Part shown: positions 29,738-41,586 of the stretch, piece by piece
Layout: each line of letters opens with the position of its first letter
Numbering within the stretch: the stretch's first letter is position 1
Origin: Caprella mutica
Taxonomy: Eukaryota; Arthropoda; Malacostraca; Amphipoda; Caprellidae
DNA: 64,000 nucleotides
Reading direction: 5' to 3'
Assembly (NCBI GenBank): GCA_947561585.1
Contig: CANNZV010000431.1
Coordinates: 469,253-533,252, forward strand
Notes under the pieces: model-generated
The model's database searches: none
Seen by the model: only the letters and a program-made list of their open reading frames with translations
What the model was told of the DNA's origin: nothing
Made by a program: the position numbers and the translations under genes

Positions 29738-31697
29738 ATAAGAGACCTACACTGTCAATCTGCTTATCCGTGTATAAGAGACCTACACCGTCAGTCTGCT
29801 TATCCATGGATAAGAGACCTACACAGTCAGTGTGCTTCCCAATGGATAAGAGAGCTACACCGTCAGTCTGCTTATCCATGGATAAGAGACCAACACCGTC
29901 AGTCAGCTTACTCATGGATAAGAGACCTACACAGACAGTCTGCTTACCCACGGATAAGAGACCTACACAGTCAGTCTGCTTACTCATGGATAAGAGACCT
30001 ACACAGACAGTCTGCTTACCCATGAATAAGAGACCTACACAGTCAGTCTGCTTACCCATGGATAAGAGACCTACACAGACAGTCTGCTTACCCACGGATA
30101 AGAGACCTACACAGTCAGTCTGCTTATCAATGGATAAGAGACCTACACAGTCAGTCTGCTCGTCCATGGATAAGAGACCTACACCGTCAGTCAGCTTACC
30201 CATGGATAAGAGACCTACACAGTCAGTCAGCTTACCCATGAATAAGAGACCTACACAGTTAGTCTACTTACACATGGATAAGAGACCTACACAGTCTGTC
30301 TGCTTACTCATGGATAAGAGACCTACACAGTCAGTCAGCTTACCCATGGATAAGAGACCTACATAGTCAGTCTGCTTACCCATGGATAAGAGACCTACAC
30401 AGTCAGTGTGCTTCCCAATTGATAAGAGACCTACACAGTCAGTCAGCTTACCCATGAATAAGAGACCTACACAGTCAGTCAGCTTCCCCATGGATAAGAG
30501 ACCTACACAGTCAGTCAGCTTACCCATGAATATGACACCTACACAGTCAGTCTGCTTACACATGGATAAGAGCCCTACACAGTCTGTCTGCTTACTCATG
30601 GATAAGAGACCTACACAGACAGCAGTCTGCTTACCCACGGATAAGAGACCTACACAGTCAGTCTGCTTACCAATGGATTAGAGACTTACACAGTCAGTCT
30701 GCTCATCCATGGATAAGAGACCTACACAGTCAGTCTGCTTACCCATGGATAAGAGACCAACACAGTCAGCCAGCTTACTCATGGATAAGAGACCTACACA
30801 GTCAGTCAGCTTACCCATGGATAAGAGACCTACACAGTCAGTCAGCTTACCCATGGATAAGAGACTTACACAGTCAGTCAGCTTACACATGGATAAGAGA
30901 CTTACACAGCCAGTCTGCTCATCCATGGATAAGAGACCAACACAGTCAGCCAGCTTACTCATGGATAAGAGACCTACACAGTCAGCCAGCTTACTCATGG
31001 ATAAGAGACCTACACAGTCAGTCAGCTTGCACATGGATTAGAGACTTACACAGTCAGTCTGCTCATCCATTTATAAGAGACCTACACAGTCAGTCTGCTT
31101 ACCCATGGATAAGAGACCAACACAGTCAGCCAGCTTACCCATGGATAAGAGACCAACACAGTCAGCCAACTTACTCATGGATAAGAGACTTACACAGTCA
31201 GTCTGGTTATCCATGTATAAGAGACCTACACCGTCAGTCTGCTTACTCATGGATAAGAGACCTACACAGACAGTCTGCTTACCCATGAATAAGAGACCTA
31301 CACAGTCAGTCTGCTTACCCATGGATAAGAGACCTACACAGTCAGTCAGCTAACTCATGGATAAGAGACTTTCAGAGTCAGTCTGCTTACTCATGGATAA
31401 GAGACCTACACAGTCAGTCTGCTTACCCATGGATAAGAGACCAACACAGTCAGCCAGCTTACTCATGGATAAGAGACTTACACAGTCAGTCTGCTTACTC
31501 ATGGATAAGAGACTTACACAGTCAGTCTGCTTACTCATGGATCCAGGATAAGAGATCTACACAGTCAGTCTGCTTACCCATGGATAAGAGACCAACACAG
31601 TCAGCCAGCTTACTCATGGATAAGAGACTTACACAGTCAGTCTGCTTACTCATGGATAAGAGACCTACACAGTCAGTCTGCTTACTCATGGAAAAGA
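29738..31697. repeat. 36-bp minisatellite, ~54 copies, left part
   Basis: The unit contains AAGAGACCTACACAGTCAGT and CTGCTTACCCATGGAT. It carries near-invariant CCATGG, and many substitution variants (CAGACAGTCTG, CCGTCAG, CAGCTTACTC) are mixed along its length. A period of 36 keeps frames open on both strands, so 60-290 codon ORFs are artefacts. Confidence 0.96.
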
Positions 31698-31698
31698 G

Positions 31699-32860
31699 GG
31701 TTCTATGACCTTTGCTTGACGGAATTTTGCCAGGGTAGAATTTTGCCCGGCGGAATGTTCCCCGTGGATTTTACATATATTTCTATTTTTAAATTGGTAA
31801 ATTGTGAATTAAAAGTTTAAAATGTGAAATGCAATTTATATAAATGAAAATCATTTCACTGTAACTTTAACATATTGTACAATAACAAGTTTTATTAAAC
31901 CAATGTTAAATATCCACGAAATTGTAAATAAAATGAATTCGAATTTACTTAAAATCATTATAGAACATCTTATAAATTTAACTGTAATAAATTATTGCAG
32001 TGGTTTAGTTTTAGAAAATACTATATAGTTTGCTATTTTAAAATATTGTAATTTAGTTTTTTAACTGGTGTTTGCAATTCACTTTCGGCTTCCTTCGCCT
32101 ACTACTTCGTGACGAACTATTACTTATATTAATAAGTTAAAATGTTTAATAATTTCATTAATGATTTCATAGTTTTCAATCTTACATTTATCATTTGATA
32201 TTTTTATAATAATGATATCTTTTCCACGTGAACTTTATATTATCGACACCATTTTGAAAGGGATATGACAATAGCTGTACTAATTGAGCAAACTTCAGGA
32301 ATCAACTGATTATAATTGAATGAATCTTCATCCTTCTTTTTCAAGTCGTATAACAAACATGAATTTGTAGAACCACTGATACCTTCTATTGTTACCTACC
32401 TGCGGTTATCATGAATACCATTTATAATAACTGTTAAATTGCAACGATTATATAGTTTGTTTCTTAAATTATCGAAAATGTTGAATTATTGTTAGTTAGG
32501 TTAACCTTAATTTGTGAATTCTACAAGACTGTCAGAATATATGTATAACAGTTGAATTAAAATATGTTCTGTAATGATTTTAAGTAAATTCAAATTCATT
32601 TTATTTACAATTTCGTGGCTATTTAACATTGGTTAAATAAAACTTGTTTTAGTACAATATGTTAAAGTTACATTGAAATGATTTTTATTTAGGTAAATTG
32701 CATCTCACATTTTAAACTTTTAAGTCACAATTTACCAATTTAAAAATAGAAATATATAATCCACGGGGAACATTCCACCCGGCAAAAATCCGCCTGGTAA
32801 AATTCCACCCTGGCAAAATTCCGCCGGGCAATATTCCGCTAGGCAAAGTTCTTGTCACCG
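31699..32860. mobile_element. Foldback element 2 with ~300-bp inverted arms, inserted in the 36-bp array
   Basis: The left arm (31699-31995) and right arm (32550-32860) are inverted copies with high identity. Shared marks are GCGGAATGTTCCCCGTGGAT, TTTTAAATTGGTAAATTGTG and AAATAAAATGAATTC. Tips carry GGCGGAATTTTGCC subrepeats; the right arm has about three more of them than the left. The 36-bp array resumes directly after it. No ORF of note. Confidence 0.88.
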
Positions 32861-33010
32861 GATAAGAGACCTACACAGTCAGTCTGCTCATCCATGGATA
32901 AGAGACCTACACAGTCAGTCTGCTTACCCATGGATAAGAGACCTACACAGTCAGTCTGCTTACCCATGGATAAGAGACCTACACAGTCCGTCAGATTATA
33001 CCCATGGATA
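32861..33010. repeat. 36-bp minisatellite, right part after the insertion
   Basis: Four units with the same GGATAAGAGACCTACACAG motif as 29738-31697, so the two parts were one array before foldback element 2 inserted. Confidence 0.93.
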
Positions 33011-34130
33011 ATAGAAGTGACCTGAACAGAAGTGTCCGATTCACCCCAAATAACACTTCAAATTAAAATCATCACCATTTTTCTAATTTCATTTGTATTA
33101 TTTTTTTACCACACCAAACATAACATATAATATTGATATAATTTATACCTTTGAGATTGAGAATCAGTTTCGTATTCATATGGTCCACACACGATCCAGT
33201 TGAATCACAAGAAATTACATCAATAATAAAACAATAAATTACACCTCGGGGGCGAAATAGTACATCTCGGCATTGGATCTTTCAAATAACTGACGGTTAA
33301 CACGTCGCACACATTCAGTTGCAATAAGCGGTAGTTCCAACAATTATTAACATGTTTAAACGAGTTGTCAGAACCATCCCTATGTCCGAATGTTCCCGGT
33401 TCTCCCCTAAACACTCTAAAATAATTCATTTATTTATAAATTATTAATAATATTTTCTAAATATCAAGTGTCATATAAATTTATTAATACATTTGTAGTT
33501 TCAATATTCCACCTATTTTTTTTTTGTTTTTAATTTGAATAATTAGTTTGATAAAATATACTTGGATCAAAGTTAAAATAAATTCTATTCAGAGGTCCCA
33601 GAAGAAAACGGCAGAGTTTTGACATTTACATGTTAAAAATTGGCCAAGAAGTGCATATTTCTCGGTTAGCATAAATGCACACGTGCATATTATATCACTT
33701 GTTTGCAACAACAACGTCATAAACACAAAAGCATGGATTTTAGAGTTATCCATATAGAGTTATAAATCATAAAATGCTGATCTTTTGGTGAACAAAATCA
33801 TCATTGTAACTCAAAAATATACCGCTAGAAAGGCTAAATGTCCTAACGATATACCATTAAATGTACGTACTGAAATGCCTCTCCTGAAAAATAGCTTTTT
33901 TAAAATTATGACACTGTTCTCGCAAACAAGCGATATGGTCTTAAAATATATGCAGAGAACTGCTTATTTGCACAATGTCACATCCCTAGTTCTCAGTAAT
34001 TCACTCCTTTCATTCACAAAGGTGTAGGTACGTCATAGAAATACTGAGAAATGATATGGAACAAATGGGGAGAAATGTCAGGCATTAGTCACACAAATAA
34101 CTCGGGTTGTAATTCGCTAATACAGAAAAT

Positions 34131-34300
34131 AGGCTAAGATCCGAGTTATCGCATATATAAACTATAACATAACTAGTTTTTTTTAAATTATCTAGTATCC
34201 ATGATACCTGCAGATAACATAGATACCAATTTAAATTATTACAATCATAGTCTTTTTTTTTTCTTACAAGGGGAGTTGTCTCGACTAAAAAAATTTCAGA
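34131..34300. mobile_element. MITE family 1, copy I (weak)
   Basis: TAGGCTAAGATCCGAGTTAT at the left and the family's central dyad ATCCATGATACCTGCAGAT are recognisable. The right end is decayed. Confidence 0.45.
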
Positions 34301-34546
34301 ACAAAATTATTTCATGTTGAATCACATAGAACCCCTAGATTTGAAAATAAATCATAAAAGTGCGTGAACGCAGATTGAACGATTACATTTTAAAATTTAT
34401 ATGTCTAGTATGTGTGTATTGATTTTTAAACATAAATTGTTTGTATGGTCCTCACGAAATGGGATTTAGTTGACTTATTCTGATTTTATTACTGGTATGT
34501 ATAAATCTAACAAGGAGGTGGTTATATGGAGAATGGTTTTATTTTA

Positions 34547-34667
34547 TTTAATGCGAGTTTATAGTCTGCTTCGGAACCAAAGGCCATATCGAAGACATCA
34601 AAAGCAAATTCAATAAAAGGGACTGGATAAAGCAGTCAGAAAGAAAATTGGCTCCATGAACAAATCA
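34547..34667. repeat. Dispersed repeat R, split left part
   Basis: GTCTGCTTCGGAACCAAAGG and the following ~100 bases also occur at 39465-39580. The match stops where the hAT-like end begins. The rest of this copy appears to resume at 40,537. Confidence 0.7.
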
Positions 34668-35091
34668 CTAGGCTTGTGACAATATGCAGTGCATATTATG
34701 CAGTGTATGCACATAAAAATTTAGCGCATTTTTGCTTGAAATATACATTTCATTGAAATGCATATGCGTTTCATAAAATGCATATAAAATGAATATGCAT
34801 ATGCAAAATATATGCAGCAAATAATCAATTAAAAAAAAACATTACATTTATTTCAGTTGTTAAGTAAACATTCTAGATTTCCATGGATTTCTAGAAATAG
34901 GCTGTTACTAAGAAGCCCATGTATTTTTAACCAAATATTTTTTTATTAATTGTAAAAAATATTTTAAAAACTGGGAGGTAGAATAAAAGTTAACATCTTT
35001 AAATTGACTATAATTTCGATGTATTGAAACACTTCTTATAAATTGTACTTTCAAATACATTTAACATGTCATAAATATGAAGTATCTTGTA

Positions 35092-35896
35092 CAGGTAAAG
35101 CTCGTACAGCGGACGATCTGTAAACGGTCACCCCCTAAAAAAGATCAAAATTGTAGTATAATATCTTTGCTACAACGCCCTCTTAAATAATATGGTTAAC
35201 AAATATTTATTTAGTTTACCTAGTATCTAGAAAAACATTGATTATATTCAGTGGTATTACGATTTACAATAAACACGTAACTTTTTGTTTCTCAGTAACT
35301 TTATCTTGTTGACCTTTTCCTTCACGTTTTCTTTGATTAGAAAAGTTCTATAGAAATTAAAAAGTGGTGTAACTATTCTATATTATGTAGTAATATAAAT
35401 TTCATTTATTTACACCAAAACAAAAAAGTAATAATCAAGAAATTATATTAGTTACTTTTATAGTGCTGTTGGTTTAATTAACGATTATAAATTATTCTTT
35501 CATATTAGTTTACATTTAACTAGGTATTTACATAGATGTCTATGTAAGTGAAGTTAAAAATATTACCTTTTTTATCTTATTCTATAGTACTTCATGCGGC
35601 AGTTATAGCCATCTTATTATTTCGTGCATTTATATAAGTAGGTTATATAAATATTACTAAGACTTTCATTAAATAATAATCAGAGATTGTTTACCTTCAT
35701 TATCGTTTCTTTGAAATGCTATTAAAGAAAACTTACAAAGTTTAAATCCCCAACTGAACGATTTATCAACTGCAAGGTACATTGATCAACTCGTATAGCG
35801 CCCACGACGAGATCTGTATAGCGACCTCTTTTTCAGGTACATAGATACCAAACATGATATCTTTGTACATACAGTCCGTTGTACGAGTTTTACCTG
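35092..35896. mobile_element. Tigger/pogo-like non-autonomous element, TA-flanked
   Basis: Ends CAGGTAAAGCTCGTACAGCG and, inverted, ..CGTTGTACGAGTTTTACCTG, each flanked by TA. CAGGTAAA-type tips with TA duplication are typical of the pogo/Tigger group. No transposase. A related copy lies inverted at 45,730-46,027. Confidence 0.75.
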
Positions 35897-35899
35897 TAT

Positions 35900-36120
35900 A
35901 TATAATTTTCAAAGTTAAATTTCATCCTATTATCAGCTAAAATATTTTTGCACTGAGAAACTATTCCCTCTACATCACATGAAACTAGAGGTGCATATAG
36001 AAGACTCACCATAGTTGATGGGACAAGTTATTGTAGCATTTCATGTAGATTGCCTAGTGCAGGTTCTCGTGTCAGAATTGAATTTATGTCTCTGGTGATT
36101 GAATATCCTTCCTTTTTGGA
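35900..36120 (-). pseudogene. hAT transposase C-terminal fragment
   Basis: One minus frame reads SLLYAPLVSCDVEGIVSQC followed by KNILADNRMKF. This resembles the hAT dimerisation motif (..APVTS.DVERSFS..KNIL..NR..). A stop codon lies just upstream of this stretch. It sits at the 3' end of the hAT-like element; the remainder of the transposase is not recognised. Confidence 0.65.
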
Positions 36121-36259
36121 TAATACCGAGTACTAGGCTTGTGACAATATGCACTGCATAATATGCACCATATGCGCTTAGAAATTTGTGCATATATATG
36201 CATTCAATATTTTCATATGCATATATTTTTATGCATATGCATTTAGTTTCATGCACATA

Positions 36260-38283
36260 GGGGAGAACCGGGTGAGTTCGAACATTTTTCATTTCAAGGC
36301 TTATAGAATCTTAACTATTCGGGATATAAGTTTGTTCTTACTCACAATCGATTCTATAGATATTCAACTGCTTATAACTACAAACTAAATTAGTTTAAAC
36401 CTTATGGTTCTCTCTTAATATTGGTTTTAATGAGATACATTCGTGTGTACGAACTCACCCGGATGTGCGGGTGAGTTCGTACAAGCAGAGTATCATTCCG
36501 TACAGTACAAAAAAAGGGAGAAAAAGGAAAATTCAGTAAGAATTTCGTATATTGTATGGAAAGTATTACGGAAGCTTTGAATCCCGTATCCTTACAATTG
36601 ACTAAAACCCTTTTGAGATAACAAAAAATCAAAAAAGGCTCCATCACCAATGTCTTCTGAACTAGATTATAGAGCGTCAATTTCCATCGTAAGCCTACGC
36701 TTTGTTGTTGTATTTTAGGGGTAATTACCTGTAAAGTTAATAGCCGAGATTAAATAGGTTGGACGATCATATTCTCACTACTAGAATTGCTTTATATTCA
36801 TATTTCACTATTCCAGACTGGTCGCAAAATTTAATTTTGTAAGACAATAGTTATACGATAATTAGAAGGTTCATTAAAAGTTAAACTTCCACAAAATTTT
36901 AATCTTTCTTCAACAATCAATATTTAAGAGATTTACAATAACTCAGGAGAACACTACTCAGTGGAAGGTACAATATAGGAATGCTATATTTTATTGATGG
37001 CAATCGAGCACACTGTCGTCCCTAAAGTTTAACAAGAGTTACCCTAAATTTGTAACATTTAAATAAATGGGTAACTTATTTTCTACATACATAACATTTG
37101 TCACTGGTGAATTTGAGTATTTCTCTGTTGAATTTTGTTTCTCTTTCAGTAACTATTTTTCTAGGGGATCAGTTGTTATCATTTACCTTCTTGGTTATCT
37201 GCCTCTGTTGTTGCACTTCCTATGAGGAACCCTTGCGAACGGCCGAATGTTTTCAAAAGATGTGCCTAGTGAAATGAAACATTTAATCTAGAGGGGCCTG
37301 GTTGTGGCTCTGTGGATGTTGAAGTAGGGGAAGCCTCTATCCCGGTAGAAGTAAGAGAAGGCTTGGTGGATGGTAAAGTAGGAGCAGGCTTGGTGGTGGG
37401 TGAAGTAGGAGCAGGATCGGTAGATGGTGAAGTAAAAGCAGGCTAGGTGGATGGTGGAGTAAGATCAGGCTCGATTGATGGTGATGTAGGAGCAGGATCG
37501 GTAGATGGTGAAGTAGGAGCAGACTCTGTGGATGGCGCATTTTCTACTTGGTTGCGCTGATAATGATTTGAACTATTCTCAGCATATTCTGTGAAAGTGC
37601 CGTCCTTTACTATTTCGCTGGTAAAATCTTTCTTTTCTAATTTATGCTTACCAAATTCTGAACCATTTTTGGATTTCTTTGGAGCATCTTACAGCGTCAT
37701 CAGAGGAACTTTATACAATTTAGCAGCTTTACGTACTGCTGTTCCATTTTACCAGACGTTGTATGCCTGTTCCACATCACAGGAAGAATACTGTTTCATT
37801 CAGTTACGTGTATATACTCGAGACATATATGAAAAATAAATATAGAAGTTAATTCGTATATAGTGGGGTGAAACCGTACAGAGGAGGATGTGCGCGTACA
37901 TATTTGTACGATGACACCCCACACTACTATTTTATTTTCAAAATGGAATACATCAGATATTAATGAGTTTTAACTAAATTTTAACGTTTACATACGTAGA
38001 GAATATCCTAGTGAATACTATTATTCCATATAAAGTTTCTAGATAGTTAATTGTAATTACTATGGATTAGCTCAAGTAGTGAGAAAATTACATTTTAGAG
38101 CTAAAATATATGACCTATTACCGAAGGAACATATTGCACACTCACGCTGCTGAAACTTGTTTCAAACTGATTGTTATTATAATGTATAGGATCACTCAAA
38201 TTTCAACGGGTTAGAACATAACAGGTGTCGAGTTATGGCCCTGTACGGATTCACCCGCTGTACGAACTCACCCGGTTCTCCCC
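36260..38283 (-). mobile_element. Pogo-like element, decayed, TA-flanked
   Basis: 2,024 bp between TA dinucleotides. Ends GGGGAGAACCGGGTGAGTTC and its inverse match over at least 21 bp. A perfect hairpin (15-bp arms around CGAACTCACCCG, 6-base loop) lies at 36447-36482. The minus strand near 37,600-37,830 reads MSRVYTRN, then NGTAVRKAAKLYKVPLMTL, a psq-type helix-turn-helix. Stops interrupt it several times. A 27-bp repeat coding Pro/Thr/Ser nonapeptides follows. Confidence 0.75.
37310..37540. repeat. 27-bp repeat inside the pogo-like transposase remnant
   Basis: Seven to eight units containing GTGAAGTAGGAGCAGGATC. On the minus strand they encode PTSPSTDPA-like nonapeptides, in frame with the psq-domain remnant, so the ancestral protein probably had this linker. 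Confidence 0.8.
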
Positions 38284-38577
38284 TACATTTAATTTCTTGC
38301 ATATACATTTATTTATATGCAGTGCATTTTGCATATGCAGAAATTTGACATGTACATTTGTAACATAACTTTTATATAAATTCCTCAACTGAAGTAATAA
38401 AACAAATAAATTGAAATAATGAAAAAAAATTATGTTGGTTACAATTAATTATAGTATTTGGGTGGGGTTAGATGCTTGATGACGAACTCTCCTATAATGG
38501 AATAATCAATTATTATTTTCGCACGAACCGGTTCCTTAAAATTATAATCCTGGATTACCTTTTTCGAGAGAAATATA

Positions 38578-39440
38578 CAGTGTGTTTCAACATTTTTGAT
38601 ATTTTTCAGTGACTTTTATTTATAGTTGTACTGACGAAAAAAAGAAGACAAATAAAACACCAAAATGTTCAGGAAGAGTGGATTTTTAATGATTAATAAA
38701 AAGAAATACATATTATAGAAGGTGCTGGAAGTGGCCTCCATTTTGCTGCACACAGAGATTCGCCCGCTTCAAAATATTAAGTGCTACACTCTGAAGGACA
38801 TATTCGAGATGTTCTTCTGAAAATCTCTTCACATCATTGATAAGTTCGTCCACTGTAGTTAGTTTTGCAGAATACACTTCTTTTTGAGCCAAGGCCCAAT
38901 AATAAAAATCCAAAGGATTCAAATCTGGAGAATGCGCTGGCCACGCAATCTGTGTCCCACGGCTGACGACTCTGCCTCCAAACTTGTTCAACAGGAATTA
39001 TTAGGCGGCAGTGGTGCAATGGACAGGAGCACCGTCCTGCATCCACCTTAACCTTGTCTTGTAGCACATGAACGAAAGGTAGACCAAACTTATGATAGCA
39101 GTCTCTATTCACTATCTTGCGTCTTCCATTTTCATCCATGAAGGTATGAACGACTGGCACTTTACCGTTAACAATAGAAACAAAAAGCATAACCTTCTCA
39201 TCATTTCTATTGTTAGATTCGACAATCTCATTGGGACTAGTAAGATACCAAGTACCATCATTCTTCCTGTGGGGGCCTTGATTCAAGCAAAAAAAAATTT
39301 CATCGTTCCAGATAAATTGCAACACAAATTTTTCGGAATCTGGCTGATCCAAGAGCCACCGGCAGAATTTGAGTCGCTGTTCCTTTGAGCTTCCGTTATT
39401 AGATGCACAACCAAATTAAGATAGAATCGCATGTGAAGGT
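38578..39440 (-). mobile_element. Mariner/IS630-like element, 3' part, transposase with stops
   Basis: The left tip TACAGTGTGTTTCAACATTT is the 3' end. Upstream on the minus strand one reads the end of a DDE transposase: WNDEIFFCLNQG, WMQDGAPVHC, two consecutive stops (about 38998-39003), NKFGGRVVSRGTQIAWP, then SPDLNPLDFYYW and the terminal QQNGGHFQHLL. The DDE-type aspartates are visible in order, but the frame is broken. The opposite tip is missing; sequence of repeat R begins near 39455. Confidence 0.8.
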
Positions 39441-39454
39441 CTTTCTTAATTAAT

Positions 39455-40050
39455 TATTGTGGGGTTTAACGTCTGCTTCGGAGCCAAAGGCCATATCGCT
39501 GACGTCAAAAGGAAATTAAATACAAGGGACTGAAATAAGCGATCAGAAAGGAAAGTGGGTACATGAACAAAATCACTTACCACCGTCGGTGACAATGCTC
39601 ATGAATACAGAAAAGCTACTCCGTGAATGCAGTCACTTACCAAGGAATGTGACGGAAAAGGACACAAGCACCGGCGGTTGCACTACCGGATGGAAGAGGA
39701 AAATGAAGAGGTGATAGTAAATGAAGCCTACGAGTCTACCTAACACAAAAATATAAGACCTCGTAGTTGAAGAGAATAACCCTAGCGCCATCCCATAAAA
39801 CTGCAAATAGCGTTAAAAAAATGATAAACATGGTAAAAATGAAAAAAGACAATCCATAATCCAAATTACAACAGTTCGGGCCCCAAGGGACGCCACCCCC
39901 CTTTCCATTCATCACAGGCAGCTTCAGAATAAAGCTTCTGGGGGCGGTCTTTATTAAGAATTCTTCAATAAGTAGTTGAAGAAATGTCGAAAAGAGGGGC
40001 TGATTTCCTGTTCTGACTTCTTCTAGCTACTGTACTTCTTTTCTTTCTAT
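39455..40050. repeat. Dispersed repeat R, fuller copy
   Basis: Begins GGGGTTTAACGTCTGCTTCG and continues through CAGAAAAGCTACTCCGTGAA, GGAAAATGAAGAGGTGATAG and GGGACGCCACCCC. Matches 34547-34667 and 40537-40900. No coding sequence; nature unknown. Confidence 0.75.
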
Positions 40051-40536
40051 TATATAGGGCAATTAATTTTGCATATACACTATTTTAATTTTGTTTTATA
40101 AGCACATGCATGCTTTTTCAATTGCATATATGCATTTTGAAATGCATATGTATTTTCTCATTTGCATATGCATTTTCTCATTTGCATACGCACGTTGAAT
40201 CTATGAACGCAAGACTTACTTTCATTATTTCTATGCGCTGTAGAAGTTTGTGACGTTTTCTCCCTGATAAATATCTGGAATATTAAGAAGCAGAGTTCAA
40301 CCAAGTTCCCACCTCGTTAAAACCTAACGGTCCTAACCCATAATAATCTAAATTTCTGAAGTAGAATAAAAATCTAGCTCTTATTCATTTGCCTGATGTT
40401 TTTCATTTATTTATGTAGAAGTTTAATTTAATAACCATTTTCTATATGCATATTTTTTTAATTGCATATGCATATCAAGATTTGCATATGCTTTTCAATA
40501 TTTCACCAATATGCAAAGTCACAACCCCACAAATCA

Positions 40537-40900
40537 TGCAGAAAAGCTACTCTGTGAATGCAGTGACTTATCAAAGAATGTGAAGAAAAGGGACACAAAT
40601 ACTAGTGGCTGCACTCACGGATGGAAGAGGAAAATGAAGAGGTGATAGTAAATGAAGCCTACCTCAATCACAAATTTGAGCTCATCTTCTATAACTGTAA
40701 TTAGTGGTAAATAATCCCAAAAACCAAATTACAACAGTTCGGGACCAAAAGGATGCCACCCCTTTCACTCTCATTCACCACAGACAGCTTAAGGATAGAG
40801 CCCCTGGGGGCATTAATATCAATAGAAAAGGTGTAATAAAAACTACGCCAATATAAATATATATATTTATTCAATATCCTTCTACTAAAAAATAATTGAG
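40537..40900. repeat. Dispersed repeat R, split right part
   Basis: CAGAAAAGCTACTCTGTGAA, GGAAAATGAAGAGGTGATAG and ACAACAGTTCGGGACC repeat the order seen at 39600-39920. It starts at the putative hAT duplication. Confidence 0.7.
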
Positions 40901-41343
40901 CTTCAGACAACCAAATACAAAGTAATCATAAAATGGAAATCTTCTGGAATGATGGAAAAAAGACCTATCAACGACTAAAACAATAATGCCCTGAAATGAG
41001 CATAATAAAACATTATCTGGAATTTCCGTCAATGATTGTAAAAACGGGATGCTCTATATAAAAACTATTTAAAATTTAGTTTGCTAGAAAAGGCACCTAT
41101 TGAAACTTTTATCTATATAAAATATTGAGCAACATCTCATCTCTGTTTTAGTCGATGCAAACTGAGCATAGATTTAATCAATACTAACAGCACATCTAAA
41201 TTCAAATCAAAATCATTGAAGTTTGATATCACATTAAAATATTTTTAAATCATAGCTAGAGCTTTGTTGTGTAGTTTAACTAATTTGTATTATTTACTTT
41301 GTAAAATGTTCTTTAGTTAAGATTCTAGAAGCAGGATCTATTG

Positions 41344-41586
41344 CTATAATCTTCGCAGTTTCTTCTTTGTCGCTTTGGAGAAAGGTCTGAATTTAGCCAT
41401 GGACTGAGGTTTCACGTCATTTTCATCTCCCAATATTGCAACGACTTTCTTGACACCGACTGATGCTTTGACACTGACATTATCATTTGTGTCAAGTGTT
41501 TCATCAGGTAACAGAGCAGAGTCTGTTTGACAGTTAGGATTTGTAGCATCAAACCTTTTAGTAAGTTGCTGAGAACATTTAGCACT
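41344..41586 (-). CDS. Rca1: Rca1-like last exon
   Basis: 243 bases including TAG; acceptor TTTTTCAACAG. The polar tail ends RPFSKATKKKLRRL. A terminal LRRL is the tail by which Emi proteins contact the APC/C, so its presence at the exact C-terminus supports both the frame and the family. Confidence 0.8.
   Translation of the reverse strand, partial: SAKCSQQLTKRFDATNPNCQTDSALLPDETLDTNDNVSVKASVGVKKVVAILGDENDVKPQSMAKFRPFSKATKKKLRRL

Larger units (their letters stand above)
34668..40528 (-). mobile_element. hAT-like element with nested insertions
   Basis: Left end AGGCTTGTGACAATATGCA, right end (inverted) GGGGTTGTGACTTTGCATA. Both ends are followed by many TGCATATGC motifs. ACAAATCA flanks both sides (34660-34667 and 40529-40536), the 8-bp duplication expected of hAT. 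A minus-strand piece at 35,900-36,120 reads like the C-terminal dimerisation part of hAT transposases. A second left end of the same family starts at 36,131. Inside lie the Tigger-like MITE, the pogo-like element, a mariner-like remnant and another copy of repeat R. The duplication could be partly chance, because repeat R is also altered there. Confidence 0.6.
23972..41343. other. Intergenic region between Piezo and the Rca1-like gene
   Basis: 17 kb with no host exon that I recognise. It holds arrays (24817-25795, 29738-31697, 32861-33010), two foldback elements, and the nested-transposon block at 34.5-40.9 kb. Plain AT-rich stretches remain at about 26420-27870, 28100-29500 and 33430-34540; nothing nameable is seen there apart from weak MITE copies. 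Confidence 0.7.

Noticed and set aside
29481..31551. Many ORFs of 60-290 codons on both strands (MDKRPTQSVCLP-type repeats)
   Set aside because: Artefacts of the 36-bp array; equally open on both strands.
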